From positions 1 to 64,000 of the forward strand of contig CAJTRS010000004.1 of the NCBI GenBank assembly GCA_910578805.1: DNA of 64,000 nucleotides, written 5' to 3'. Of the stretch, positions 16,968-26,049 are shown in pieces. The translations under genes were made by a program, and so were the position numbers. Numbering within the stretch: position 1 is the first letter of the stretch; the number at the start of each line of letters is the position of its first letter. The notes under the pieces are model-generated. The model was not told where the DNA came from. It saw only the letters and a list, made by a program, of their open reading frames with translations, and did no database searches. This stretch comes from an uncultured Muribaculaceae bacterium (GTDB lineage Bacteria > Bacteroidota > Bacteroidia > Bacteroidales > Muribaculaceae).

Positions 16968-17966
16968 TCAATTCTTTTCTTGTTTGCCGCTTTCTGCCGT
17001 CGGTTCACTGTCGGCCGACGGTTGTTCCGTTGATTCCGGCTCTTCAGGCTTTGTCTGTTCTACAAACGTGGTCACCGTTTTGAAGGTTTTGTCATTTTCC
17101 ATCTGCGATGGCTTGACTTTGGCAAATTTAACAAAGTCGGCCGTGCGTAGCGTAAACTCTATGCCTGAAACCAGTTCCGGCGTTATTTCATTGATTCTGA
17201 CGGCTTCCATGATCTGGGTTGTGGTCATCTCCATGGCGTTGATTCCGAAACGTCCGTCAAGATACTGGCGCAAGATATCGGTGAGTCGTGTGTAATACAA
17301 TTTTTCGGAACCTCTTTCAGGCAGATGCTCTTCATGAAGCTCGTTGAGACGTTTTACGGCAAGCTCATAAGGCGACAGCGGTTTCTTGGCAGGTTTGACC
17401 AACTCGAGTATGTTACCTTTTCTAAACCATTTGAAATAGGCTAATATTCCTGCTGCCACAACAGCCAGAGCCAGTAGAATCCACCATATCAAGTTACTGC
17501 CCGAGTCGTCACCGTCAGGCAAAAATTCGCCCTGTACGGCCACTACGTTCTCGAAATTATTTAGAGAATCGGCTGCTACAGGAAGCACTTTCAGCGCGGG
17601 ACGTTCAGATGTGACCGTGTCACCGTCCTGAGCGAAAAGAAACGGCGGCACAGAATAAAGTCCCGGTTCGAACGACTGTATGGTCACGGTCTGTTTCATC
17701 TGTTTCTGTCCGTTGACAGTCTCCTTTACCGTGGGTTTATCCATGGCCACGATCTCGATTTTGTGCCACATGGTGTCTATGGTGCTGATCGAGGATCTGT
17801 CATCGATAGGGCCTGTAACCTCCACATGCACTTTGGTCTGTTTGCCCATGACAAGATGGGCGGAATCCAGTTTGGAGGTGATGGTGAACCGTCCGGGAGC
17901 AGCTGCCGACAGTATTGGTGCCAGGAGTGCTATTAGCGGCAATATTTTGTTTATATGGGTATTCAT
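16968..17966 (-). CDS. BatD-like membrane protein of the Bat operon (unnamed)
   Basis: A 332-residue protein with a signal peptide (ILPLIALLAPILSAAA), a beta-rich extracytoplasmic domain (about 25-140), one membrane helix at about 158-180 (NLIWWILLALAVVAAGILA), and a cytoplasmic helical region at about 195-290 (KLYYTRLTDILRQYLDGRFG), then an acidic low-complexity end. The order of parts matches BatD on a smaller scale, and the cytoplasmic tails look related. Proteins at this position are usually annotated as hypothetical; I infer a second BatD-type adaptor. It sits between DUF58 (8-base gap) and batA (18-base gap). Confidence 0.72.
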   Translation of the reverse strand: MNTHINKILPLIALLAPILSAAAPGRFTITSKLDSAHLVMGKQTKVHVEVTGPIDDRSSISTIDTMWHKIEIVAMDKPTVKETVNGQKQMKQTVTIQSFEPGLYSVPPFLFAQDGDTVTSERPALKVLPVAADSLNNFENVVAVQGEFLPDGDDSGSNLIWWILLALAVVAAGILAYFKWFRKGNILELVKPAKKPLSPYELAVKRLNELHEEHLPERGSEKLYYTRLTDILRQYLDGRFGINAMEMTTTQIMEAVRINEITPELVSGIEFTLRTADFVKFAKVKPSQMENDKTFKTVTTFVEQTKPEEPESTEQPSADSEPTAESGKQEKN

Positions 17967-17974
17967 AACTTATA

Positions 17975-18850
17975 TTATCTTGCTCCACGGTTTTTAAACA
18001 GCATCATGAGAGCCTTTACATAATCTTCATCGGTAGCTACCGATGTCATATCCACACGGCATCGCTGCATTGTGTCCGCTACCTGCTGTTGGCGGTCATA
18101 CCACCATTTGTCGTAAGTGCGGCGTACGGATTTAGATGATGTATTGATCCAGCGTGTGCCTCCCGACTCAAGGTCGCGAACCTTAATCAATCCGACATCA
18201 GGCATTTTGGTATCACGTTTGTCATAGACCTGCATGCCTATCACATCATGCTTGTTTGATGCTATCGACAAGGCTTTGTAAAAGTCTTTGTCGTCGATGA
18301 AGTCCGAGATAAGGAATGTGGTGCAGCGTTTTTTCAGCGCGTCAGTGAAAAATCGCAGGGCATAGGCTATGTCTGTGCCGTTATTCTCCGGCTTGAAATC
18401 AAGCAACTGGCTTATGATGTATAGGATATGCTTGCGCCCTTTCTGCGGAGGAATGAATTTCTCGATTTTGTCGGTAAAGAATATCACACCGATCTTGTCA
18501 TTGTTCTGAATGGCCGAGAATGCGATGGTGGCTGCTATCTCCGCTATCATGTCGCGTTTGACTTCGCCCATGGCTCCGAACAATTCGCTGTGCGATACAT
18601 CTATTAGAAGCATCACGGTGAGTTCGCGTTCCTCTTCATAGACTTTCACATAAGGGTGGTTGTGACGGGCAGTCACATTCCAGTCTATATCGCGTATGTC
18701 ATCGCCATATTGATATTCACGGACTTCGGCAAAGGTCATGCCGCGTCCCTTGAATGCCGTGTGGTATTCTCCGGCAAAGATATTCTGTGAGAGGCCTCGG
18801 GTCTTGATCTCGATTTTCCTCACTTTTTTCAGTAGTTCGTTTGCTTCCAT
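17975..18850 (-). CDS. DUF58 (VWA-like) protein of the MoxR/Bat operon
   Basis: A 291-residue cytoplasmic protein with the DUF58 signature (EYQYGDDIRDIDWNVTARH) followed by a VWA-like fold containing LLIDVSHSELFG at about 90-101. DUF58 genes almost always sit next to moxR and are thought to be handled by the MoxR ATPase. It begins 49 bases after moxR. Confidence 0.87.
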   Translation of the reverse strand: MEANELLKKVRKIEIKTRGLSQNIFAGEYHTAFKGRGMTFAEVREYQYGDDIRDIDWNVTARHNHPYVKVYEEERELTVMLLIDVSHSELFGAMGEVKRDMIAEIAATIAFSAIQNNDKIGVIFFTDKIEKFIPPQKGRKHILYIISQLLDFKPENNGTDIAYALRFFTDALKKRCTTFLISDFIDDKDFYKALSIASNKHDVIGMQVYDKRDTKMPDVGLIKVRDLESGGTRWINTSSKSVRRTYDKWWYDRQQQVADTMQRCRVDMTSVATDEDYVKALMMLFKNRGAR

Positions 18851-18899
18851 ATCCTCAACTCATTATAAAGTATAGTCACGGAAGTCCCCTGCATGTGTA

Positions 18900-19895
<996 letters not shown>

Positions 19896-19951
19896 AAATA
19901 TGGATTTTAACTTAATTGGATTCTTATAAAAGGTATATGTATATATAATGA

Positions 19952-19978
19952 TGGAAACCAATTAATAGTTGATTTCCA
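19952..19978. repeat. Imperfect inverted repeat upstream of moxR
   Basis: Arms TGGAAACCAA (19952-19961) and TTGATTTCCA (19969-19978) pair with one mismatch around a 7-base loop, about 57 bases upstream of the moxR ATG and just downstream of a promoter-like motif. It could be an operator or a 5' UTR hairpin. Confidence 0.45.
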
Positions 19979-19981
19979 CCA

Positions 19982-19989
19982 CAAATTTA
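19982..19989 (-). promoter_or_regulatory. Predicted moxR-bat operon promoter (-7 box)
   Basis: The minus strand reads TAAATTTG (TAnnTTTG), giving a leader of about 80 bases that would contain the inverted repeat at 19952-19978. No TTTG is seen at the -33 position. The remaining AT-rich bases up to 20083 show nothing else. Confidence 0.4.
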
Positions 19990-20083
19990 ATTATTATAAT
20001 AAGTTAGAATGTAAATAGAGTTGTTAAATTTAGCTATTAATAGTTTAGCGGTTTAAACTATTAAGTAAATTTAATCAGGCTTA

Positions 20084-20839
20084 TCAATTTATGTAATATA
20101 TCATATAGCCTACAAGCGCCAAAGCCCCTATGGCAAGGCCAGTTATGAGCCCGGCAATGAATCCTGTGCCGAAGCTGGACCTTTCGGCGGAGTGCTCCAC
20201 GAACTCCTCTTCGTCCTCAGGAATATATGTTGACGGTCCGTCAGGTTCTTCCGACGGTTCTGCTTGTTCGGTCTGCGGCTCTTCCATGTGGCCATTTACC
20301 GAATCCTCAATGGATTCTTCTGGGCTATCGGATACATTTGGTACAATGTTTTTTTCAGATTTATCAGGTTCGTCCGACTCTTCAGGTTCCACGGATTCAA
20401 TGAATGATACGGAGGCGTCGGGTGCCGTGGGAACCTCGATAATATCCACCGGTACTTCCACGATTTCCACCGGTTGTACGGAGGGCTCCTCAACAGGACT
20501 TTCAATATTCTCTTGCGGAGTTTTGTCCTCTTCCGGCTCTATGCGGGAGAGTTCTTCGATGTCCACGCCTTCGTTGATTTCTTCTGCCTCAAACATGGCA
20601 AACGGAGCGTTGACCTCGGCCGCAAATTCATCATCGGGCACAAAGGTAACCGGTTCGATAGGATTGGGCGACACGGTAAATGTGCCGAGCCCCGTCACTG
20701 TAACACTCTCACCGCAGCCAAGTGTCCCAATTATGACGCTGAACAGTTCTTTGATGAAAGATTCGGCCTCGTCGGCACTGATGCCGGCTTTTTTTGCCAA
20801 TGTCTCTGAAAGTCTCTTTACGGGGATTTTGCTGTTCAT
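20084..20839 (-). CDS. HU/IHF-fold protein with acidic linker and C-terminal membrane helix
   Basis: A 251-residue protein of unusual build. Residues about 1-60 match the HU/IHF fold (IPVKRLSETLAKKAGISADEA, then VTVTGLGTFTV). The positively charged beta-arm that grips DNA in HU is replaced by a short, mostly acidic and proline-bearing segment. A Glu/Pro/Ser/Asp-rich, probably disordered linker (about 85-220) follows, and the chain ends in a hydrophobic helix at about 223-251 (GFIAGLITGLAIGALALVGY), as in a tail-anchored membrane protein. It starts immediately after the HU gene at 20842, so the two are translationally close. DNA binding is doubtful from the residues; a membrane-nucleoid tether or protein-protein adaptor are alternatives. 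Confidence 0.8.
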   Translation of the reverse strand: MNSKIPVKRLSETLAKKAGISADEAESFIKELFSVIIGTLGCGESVTVTGLGTFTVSPNPIEPVTFVPDDEFAAEVNAPFAMFEAEEINEGVDIEELSRIEPEEDKTPQENIESPVEEPSVQPVEIVEVPVDIIEVPTAPDASVSFIESVEPEESDEPDKSEKNIVPNVSDSPEESIEDSVNGHMEEPQTEQAEPSEEPDGPSTYIPEDEEEFVEHSAERSSFGTGFIAGLITGLAIGALALVGYMIYYIN

Positions 20840-20841
20840 GA

Positions 20842-21117
20842 TTATCCTACAAATTTTTTCCTTAGTACAACGCTTGATTTGAAATTGACCGTTATGGCAG
20901 GCGGTACAAGCATCTGTTTGCCTGTGGCGATATCGGTCCGGACGGATTCGTTGTGTTTTATCGGCTGGAATGTTCCGAATCCCGGAATAGCCACGGCATC
21001 AATATCGGCACAATAATCGCGTATTGTTTCCGACAGTGCTCCGATGAGCCCCGACACTTCTTCGGGTGTTTTGCCGGTCGTGGCACTGAGTTGCTCTATA
21101 AGTTTGTCTGTATTCAT
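20842..21117 (-). CDS. HU family DNA-binding protein
   Basis: A 91-residue HU/IHF-fold protein: helical dimerisation part (TDKLIEQLSATTGKTPEEVS), the GFGTF turn (IPGFGTFQPIKH), and a beta-arm region (SVRTDIATGKQMLVPPAITV) with a short C-terminal helix containing KSSVVLRKKF. Compared with standard HU the arm has fewer Lys/Arg, but it keeps the full length and a proline pair. It may pair with the membrane-anchored HU-like protein encoded next. The glycosyltransferase gene ends-to-starts within 3 bases upstream. Confidence 0.85.
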   Translation of the reverse strand: MNTDKLIEQLSATTGKTPEEVSGLIGALSETIRDYCADIDAVAIPGFGTFQPIKHNESVRTDIATGKQMLVPPAITVNFKSSVVLRKKFVG

Positions 21118-21119
21118 GA

Positions 21120-22070
21120 TCAGTCGTTTAGTGTTTCTTTAATCTGATAGCGGGGACGTTGTTTGACTTCCACATATATTTTTCCGATGTATTCTCCCAA
21201 TACCCCCAATCCGATCAGCATTATGCTTCCGAGAAACCACACCGAGAGCATTATTGAAGTCCAGCCCGGTATCACGTCGTGTCCGAAGTAGGATATGAAT
21301 ACATATATCGACATGGCTATGTCGAGCAGAAGCAACATAACTCCTGTAAGGAGTATCAGTCTCAGCGGGCGGGAGGAGAATGATGTGATGCCGTCAATCG
21401 ACAGTCCTAACATTCGCCCTATGGTATATTTTGATTTTCCGGCCAGTCGCGGACGTCTGTCATAGACTACAGTGTCGGCCGATAGTCCGAGTTGTGCTAC
21501 TATGCCGCGAAGAAACAGATTGTGCTCGCCGTATTCGGACAGATACTCGATGGCTCTCCGGCTCATAAGCCGGCAATCTGCATGATCCGGTATGCTGTCA
21601 AGACCGAGATGCCTGCGTAGGGCGTAATAGCGTTTTGCGGAAAATCGCTTGAACCATGAGTCGCTCTTCCGGTCCTTTCGCACTCCATAGACTATATCGG
21701 CACCGGCCTTGAATTTTTCGACCATCGTACCGATGGCCCGGGGATCGTCCTGAAGGTCGGCATCGATTGATATGGCTGCATCGCAACGGCCGGCCACGTA
21801 CATAAGGCCGGCATAAAGCACGTTCTGATGGCCGCGGTTGGCTGTCAGCGACAGTCCTTTTATGCTTGAGTCAGAGGCGTGGTATGTTTTTATCGTTTCC
21901 CATGTGTCATCGGTACTGCCGTCATCGCAACATAAAATGAAGCTTCGGGGCGATATGTGGCCGGACACAATCAGATCGTTAAGCGTTTGTTTAAGTTGCC
22001 CGATACACAAAGGAAGCGCCTGCTGCTCATTGTAGCACGGAACTACTATGGCTATGACAGGTGCTTCCAT
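21120..22070 (-). CDS. Family 2 glycosyltransferase, bactoprenol sugar transferase type (GtrB/DPM1-like)
   Basis: A 316-residue membrane enzyme. The GT-A domain has IAIVVPCYNEQQAL at the N terminus, CCDDGSTDDT near 48-56 and the metal-binding DADLQDDP at 103-110; two membrane helices follow (about 232-255 and 268-295) and a short basic tail. The family transfers glucose or a related sugar from a nucleotide donor to undecaprenyl phosphate on the cytoplasmic face. It lies 42 bases after proS and directly before the HU genes. The sugar cannot be read from the sequence. Confidence 0.87.
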   Translation of the reverse strand: MEAPVIAIVVPCYNEQQALPLCIGQLKQTLNDLIVSGHISPRSFILCCDDGSTDDTWETIKTYHASDSSIKGLSLTANRGHQNVLYAGLMYVAGRCDAAISIDADLQDDPRAIGTMVEKFKAGADIVYGVRKDRKSDSWFKRFSAKRYYALRRHLGLDSIPDHADCRLMSRRAIEYLSEYGEHNLFLRGIVAQLGLSADTVVYDRRPRLAGKSKYTIGRMLGLSIDGITSFSSRPLRLILLTGVMLLLLDIAMSIYVFISYFGHDVIPGWTSIMLSVWFLGSIMLIGLGVLGEYIGKIYVEVKQRPRYQIKETLND

Positions 22071-22112
22071 AATGATTATGTATGGTATCTGTGGCCTTTG
22101 TTAAGGCTGTGA

Positions 22113-23594
22113 TTAGTAATTTCGTGCGAAGATCACACGTTGTTTCGAGGGGCGGCCTGTTACCATGCACACACCCGGAGTAGTGTCGCCATCGAGGGGT
22201 ATGCAGCGGATAGTGGCTTTTGTCTCTTCTTTGACTTTTTCCTCGGTTTCCGGAGTCCCGTCCCAATGGGCGAGTATGAATCCGCCTTTTTCGATCTCGG
22301 TCTTGAATTCATCGTAGGTTTCCACCGTACGCGTCATGGACTGGCGGTGTTTCAGAGCTTTGGCGTAGATGTTGTCCTGAATCTCCTCAAGGAGTGCGGC
22401 CACTGATGTCTCTATGCCCTCAATCGGAAGTTCGGATTTCTCGAGAGTGTCGCGGCGCATTACTTCCACCACGCCGTTCTCTATGTCGCGGGCGCCGATT
22501 GCCAGACGCACCGGCACTCCCTTGAGTTCGTAGTCGGCGAATTTGAATCCGGGACGGCGGTTGTCGGCGTCATCGTATTTTACGCTGATGCCTTTGGCGC
22601 GTAATTTTTCCACAATGGGGGTTACGGTCTTGGATATGTCGGCGAGCTGTTCGGCATTTTTATAAATGGGCACTATCACCACCTGTATGGGGGCAAGATG
22701 CGGCGGCAGCACCAATCCGTTGTCGTCGGAGTGGGTCATGATAAGGGCGCCCATGAGCCGGGTTGATACACCCCATGATGTGGCCCACACGTATTCTGGC
22801 TGGTTTTCTTTGTTTACGAATGTCACATCGAAGGCCTTGGCGAAATTCTGTCCGAGGAAATGCGATGTTCCGCTCTGAAGAGCCTTTCCGTCCTGCATCA
22901 TGGCTTCTATGGTGTAGGTTTCGAGTGCGCCGGCAAAGCGTTCGTTGGCGCTCTTCACACCTTTGATTACCGGCACGGCCATGTATTTTTCGGCAAAGTC
23001 GGAATAGACATTGAGCATCTTTACGGCCTCTTCCATGGCTTCATCACGTGTGGCATGTGCGGTGTGTCCCTCCTGCCATAGGAATTCGGCAGTGCGCAGG
23101 AACATGCGTGTGCGCATTTCCCAGCGCATCACGTTGGCCCACTGGTTGACTAATATGGGCAGATCGCGGTAGGAATGTATCCAGTTGCGGTAGGTGTTCC
23201 ATATTATGGTTTCGGAAGTGGGGCGTATGATGAGTTCCTCTTCAAGTCGGGCGTCGGGATCGACTACCACACCCGATCCGTCGGGGGCGTTTTTCAGACG
23301 GTGGTGTGTCACCACTGCGCACTCTTTGGCGAAACCTTCCACGTGTTCGGCCTCGCGGCTAAGGAATGACTTGGGTATCAGTAGCGGGAAGTATGCGTTC
23401 TGATGTCCGGTTTCCTTAAACATCTTGTCAAGCTGTTGCTGCATCTTCTCCCATATTGCGTAACCGTAAGGTTTGATCACCATACAGCCTCTTACGGCTG
23501 ATTGTTCCGCGAGATCGGCCTTTACAACCAGATCGTTGTACCACTGCGAGTAGTTGTCGGAGCGTTTTGTAAGGTCTTTGAGTTCCTTTGCCAT
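22113..23594 (-). CDS. proS: Prolyl-tRNA synthetase (short, archaeal/eukaryotic type)
   Basis: A 493-residue class II synthetase charging tRNA-Pro. The start ([19 protein letters not shown]), the motif 2 region ([21 protein letters not shown]), and the closing Tyr (VIFARNY) are those of the type lacking the bacterial editing insertion. Motif 3 [20 protein letters not shown] is followed by the anticodon-binding domain. It probably heads an operon with the glycosyltransferase and two HU-fold genes. Confidence 0.95.
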   Translation of the reverse strand: MAKELKDLTKRSDNYSQWYNDLVVKADLAEQSAVRGCMVIKPYGYAIWEKMQQQLDKMFKETGHQNAYFPLLIPKSFLSREAEHVEGFAKECAVVTHHRLKNAPDGSGVVVDPDARLEEELIIRPTSETIIWNTYRNWIHSYRDLPILVNQWANVMRWEMRTRMFLRTAEFLWQEGHTAHATRDEAMEEAVKMLNVYSDFAEKYMAVPVIKGVKSANERFAGALETYTIEAMMQDGKALQSGTSHFLGQNFAKAFDVTFVNKENQPEYVWATSWGVSTRLMGALIMTHSDDNGLVLPPHLAPIQVVIVPIYKNAEQLADISKTVTPIVEKLRAKGISVKYDDADNRRPGFKFADYELKGVPVRLAIGARDIENGVVEVMRRDTLEKSELPIEGIETSVAALLEEIQDNIYAKALKHRQSMTRTVETYDEFKTEIEKGGFILAHWDGTPETEEKVKEETKATIRCIPLDGDTTPGVCMVTGRPSKQRVIFARNY

Positions 23595-23634
23595 TATCGT
23601 GTAGTGTTATTTATTGTTTTTTCGTTTTCGAGTG

Positions 23635-23642
23635 CAAAATTA
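23635..23642 (-). promoter_or_regulatory. Predicted proS promoter (-7 box)
   Basis: The minus strand reads TAATTTTG (TAnnTTTG), 41 bases from the proS ATG. Confidence 0.5.
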
Positions 23643-23684
23643 CTAATTAATGTCAGATGCGGTATAATCTCTCTGACAAATATA

Positions 23685-24335
23685 TTATCTGAGTGTGCCT
23701 TTGCGGGCCAGTTCTATCATTTTTGGCCCCGGTATGAAGTAAAATTCCACACGTCGGTTTTCCTTACGGTTCTCACGGGTGTCATTGGGGAGCAGCGGCT
23801 CTGACGACCCCATGGCAAACGGGATTACCACCAGGTCCTCCGACAGTTTGCCATCGTCCATAGCTTCGAGTAGCCAATAATATATGGAATTAAGCCTCTC
23901 GGTGGTCAGGTGTTCACGATAGGCTTCCGAACCGGTATCATCGCAATGCACGGCTATCAGCACTTTGTACATGTAAGGGTCTTTCATAAGCGGCAACAGT
24001 TTGTCGAGCTGTTGCGGGGCGTAATCGCTAAGCAATGTGTCGTTAGGGAGAAACAGGTCTTCTGACGGGATATTCACCACAAACACATCGGCATCACGCA
24101 TTATGTCGATTACGGCTTGCCGTTTGAGGGATTCAGCTACGCGTACCACATAGTCCGACACCGTGCCTTTAAGGGCTGCGGGCACTTCGGGGGTGAGCAA
24201 GTTAGGCTCGAAATCCATGTCCATGAATGACTCTTCACGGTAATCCGGATACGGTGTCGTGTCGGTCTGGGCTTTTGCCTGACTGATGCCGCATATACTT
24301 GCAAGAATTGTAAATATGACCGCTATTTGTTTCAT
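23685..24335 (-). CDS. OmpA-like exported protein
   Basis: A 216-residue protein with a signal peptide (IAVIFTILASICGISQAKA) and a C-terminal OmpA/MotB-like domain: IAVHCDDTGSEAYREHLTTE, LNSIYYWL, then the closing NRRVEFYF, the usual peptidoglycan-binding core. The spacing and the DD pair suggest a divergent member. It probably sits in the periplasm, or is anchored near the outer membrane, and holds the cell wall. It overlaps the upstream small gene by 4 bases and is the last gene of the DUF4290-rimM unit. Confidence 0.8.
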   Translation of the reverse strand: MKQIAVIFTILASICGISQAKAQTDTTPYPDYREESFMDMDFEPNLLTPEVPAALKGTVSDYVVRVAESLKRQAVIDIMRDADVFVVNIPSEDLFLPNDTLLSDYAPQQLDKLLPLMKDPYMYKVLIAVHCDDTGSEAYREHLTTERLNSIYYWLLEAMDDGKLSEDLVVIPFAMGSSEPLLPNDTRENRKENRRVEFYFIPGPKMIELARKGTLR

Positions 24336-24637
24336 GATATAAGCATGTCTTCGTAGCTTATCTCGGCTCTCACCAACGGTTCTATATGCTCAGGCGCTAT
24401 TATTGCGCCTTTGTCTTTCTTTATCATTCGGGTGGCATAGTCAATCAACTCCGGCACCACATCATCGGGCTCGTCACTGTCATCAATGTCTATGTCCAAA
24501 AGTCCGTTTATTTCATAATAGTCCCATATTATATCAATAAGATTTAGCAACTGGTCGTCATCGTATCTGTCAGATGCAGATGCCGGAATGGCTTCACGCA
24601 TCATCTTTATGGCTGCATTGGTGTCGTATTCGTTCAT
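24332..24637 (-). CDS. Conserved hypothetical small acidic protein
   Basis: A 101-residue cytoplasmic protein that I do not recognise. It is acidic, with a predicted helix (YDTNAAIKMMREAIPASA), a patch INGLLDIDIDDSDEPDD and a helical end (LIDYATRMIKKDKGA). It lies 8 bases after rimM and overlaps the OmpA-like gene by 4 bases, so it is almost certainly translated with them. No function can be proposed. Confidence 0.7.
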   Translation of the reverse strand: MNEYDTNAAIKMMREAIPASASDRYDDDQLLNLIDIIWDYYEINGLLDIDIDDSDEPDDVVPELIDYATRMIKKDKGAIIAPEHIEPLVRAEISYEDMLIS

Positions 24638-24645
24638 TGTTTACG

Positions 24646-25191
24646 TCAGTTTAAAGATGTAAGTCCTTCTGGTAGATTCATGGTTATGGTCCGTTCATAG
24701 GGGTTTATGCCGGTGATAAACTCATCGGTGGCGGGTATGTATATGTGATTTCCGGAGCCTTCAGAGGGTCTTACGATAAACAATGCGTTCTCTGTACTGT
24801 CATCAAAGTCCTCAATCGTGCCGATCTCGACGCTGTCGTTGTCCGATATTATACGAAACGATACAAGATCAGATAGATAAAATCCTTCGTTATCCTCCGA
24901 TTCAGGGTTTTCCGGTAATTCACGCCGGAGCACATAGATTGTCTTTCCGGTAAATTCCTTGGCCTCGGCCTCGGTGTTGATCCCTTCTATGTGCAGGAGT
25001 TCGGTATGCGCCGATTTGGGCCGCACACCATCGATGTAAAACGGCACGAATATACCGTCGATATCGATTACTATGCAACCGAAATCGGTTATCTCCATCT
25101 CGTCATAGTCCAACTGGGCATTCAGTTCGCCTTTTATGCCGTGTGGTTTGAGAAATGTACCGAATTTCAGGATTTCATCTGCTGTTATCAT
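24646..25191 (-). CDS. rimM: 16S rRNA maturation factor RimM
   Basis: A 181-residue assembly factor that binds ribosomal protein S19 during 30S head maturation. It has the N-terminal RimM barrel (ILKFGTFLKPHGIKGELNA) and a PRC-barrel C-terminal domain (YLSDLVSFRII ... YIPATDEFITGI). In Bacteroidetes, as I recall, murA usually lies between DUF4290 and rimM; here the two are only 30 bases apart and murA is at 8426. Confidence 0.88.
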   Translation of the reverse strand: MITADEILKFGTFLKPHGIKGELNAQLDYDEMEITDFGCIVIDIDGIFVPFYIDGVRPKSAHTELLHIEGINTEAEAKEFTGKTIYVLRRELPENPESEDNEGFYLSDLVSFRIISDNDSVEIGTIEDFDDSTENALFIVRPSEGSGNHIYIPATDEFITGINPYERTITMNLPEGLTSLN

Positions 25192-25221
25192 ATGCGGGAT
25201 AATGTGTTATGGCAGGGTGGA

Positions 25222-25809
25222 TTATTTTTTCTTTTTCTTTTTTCCGTTAGGCTGCACCACCGGTATGTATTCGCGCAGTTTCGTATGTTCGGGATCAAGG
25301 CGTATCTCTCCGTGTGACATTTCAGCCAGATCCTTGAAGATGCGCATATCCTCAGCTCCTTCGTTGTTTACGGAAATCAGTATCTTTTTCATCTGGTTGG
25401 CTATCATCATTACCAGCGTGTCCCGTTCTTCGCCAGGTTGCATTCCGGCAGCCTTTTCTACAATTTCCTGGATTACCTGTCCATATTGGCGGAAACGGTT
25501 GTTGCGTCCGGAATATTTTACTTTTTCGGGGCGTGTATGCAGACTGTCGGGGCGTATCACTTCACATGGATAATCAATGTCGAGTTTGAAGTCCGACATA
25601 ATGGCGAGGTGGTCCCATAGTTTGTGGTTGTATTCTCCGCCGCTTTTCAACTCGGGAAACAGATTGGCCATGGCGGCTACGATGGAATATGCGCATCGGG
25701 TGCGTTCGGCGCGGTCCTCTATGGTAAGACAATGTTCCACCATGTTTTGAATGTTGCGGCCATATTCCGGCAGTGCGAGGGTTTTTAGTTGGGTGTTGTA
25801 TCTTAGCAT
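25222..25809 (-). CDS. DUF4290 family protein
   Basis: A 195-residue, mostly helical cytoplasmic protein of the Bacteroidetes-specific DUF4290 family, starting MLRYNTQLKTLALPEYGRNI, with a basic tail of six lysines after an EYIPVVQPNG segment. The function is unknown. It is the first gene of a unit with rimM, a small unknown and an OmpA-like gene, and has a near-complete promoter upstream. Confidence 0.85.
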   Translation of the reverse strand: MLRYNTQLKTLALPEYGRNIQNMVEHCLTIEDRAERTRCAYSIVAAMANLFPELKSGGEYNHKLWDHLAIMSDFKLDIDYPCEVIRPDSLHTRPEKVKYSGRNNRFRQYGQVIQEIVEKAAGMQPGEERDTLVMMIANQMKKILISVNNEGAEDMRIFKDLAEMSHGEIRLDPEHTKLREYIPVVQPNGKKKKKK

Positions 25810-25872
25810 GTTATCTGTGTTCAGGCAGAAGTGTTGTTGATCTTTTGATAAATTGACATTTTAAGATGAAGT

Positions 25873-25904
25873 CAAAGGTACGAGAAATATTCAAAATGAA
25901 CAAA
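25873..25904 (-). promoter_or_regulatory. Predicted DUF4290-rimM promoter (-33 and -7 boxes)
   Basis: On the minus strand TTTG (25904-25901) and TACCTTTG (25880-25873) are separated by 20 bases. The DUF4290 ATG lies 64 bases downstream. Confidence 0.7.
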
Positions 25905-25977
25905 AACGGTTGCATTGTCACACGATTTTTTGCACTATTTTTCAGGTATGCGTTTGGTGTGATAATGTTAAATAACA

Positions 25978-26019
25978 ATAACGGCTCTGCGGAAATGTCA
26001 TATCCGTCAGAGCCGTTAT
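25978..26019 (-). terminator. Hairpin terminator downstream of fabG
   Basis: Arms ATAACGGCTCTG (25978-25989) and CAGAGCCGTTAT (26008-26019) form a perfect 12-bp stem extended inside by CGGA/TCCG. It lies 30 bases after the fabG stop. The T-run on the minus strand is weak. Confidence 0.7.
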
Positions 26020-26049
26020 GTGGAAATTTGTCAGCGGTTTTCCGACTGA

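Noticed and set aside
14860..18850. Bat operon as a defence system (MoxR plus VWA genes resemble some anti-phage modules)
   Set aside because: The gene set and order match the housekeeping Bat aerotolerance operon, and no nuclease, protease or other effector gene is present.
20130..20882. A 250-codon open frame antisense to the membrane HU-like gene
   Set aside because: It mirrors the HU-like gene almost exactly; its product is Ser/Gly/Thr-rich with no family features, as expected from the complement of an acidic, Glu/Pro/Ser-coding stretch.
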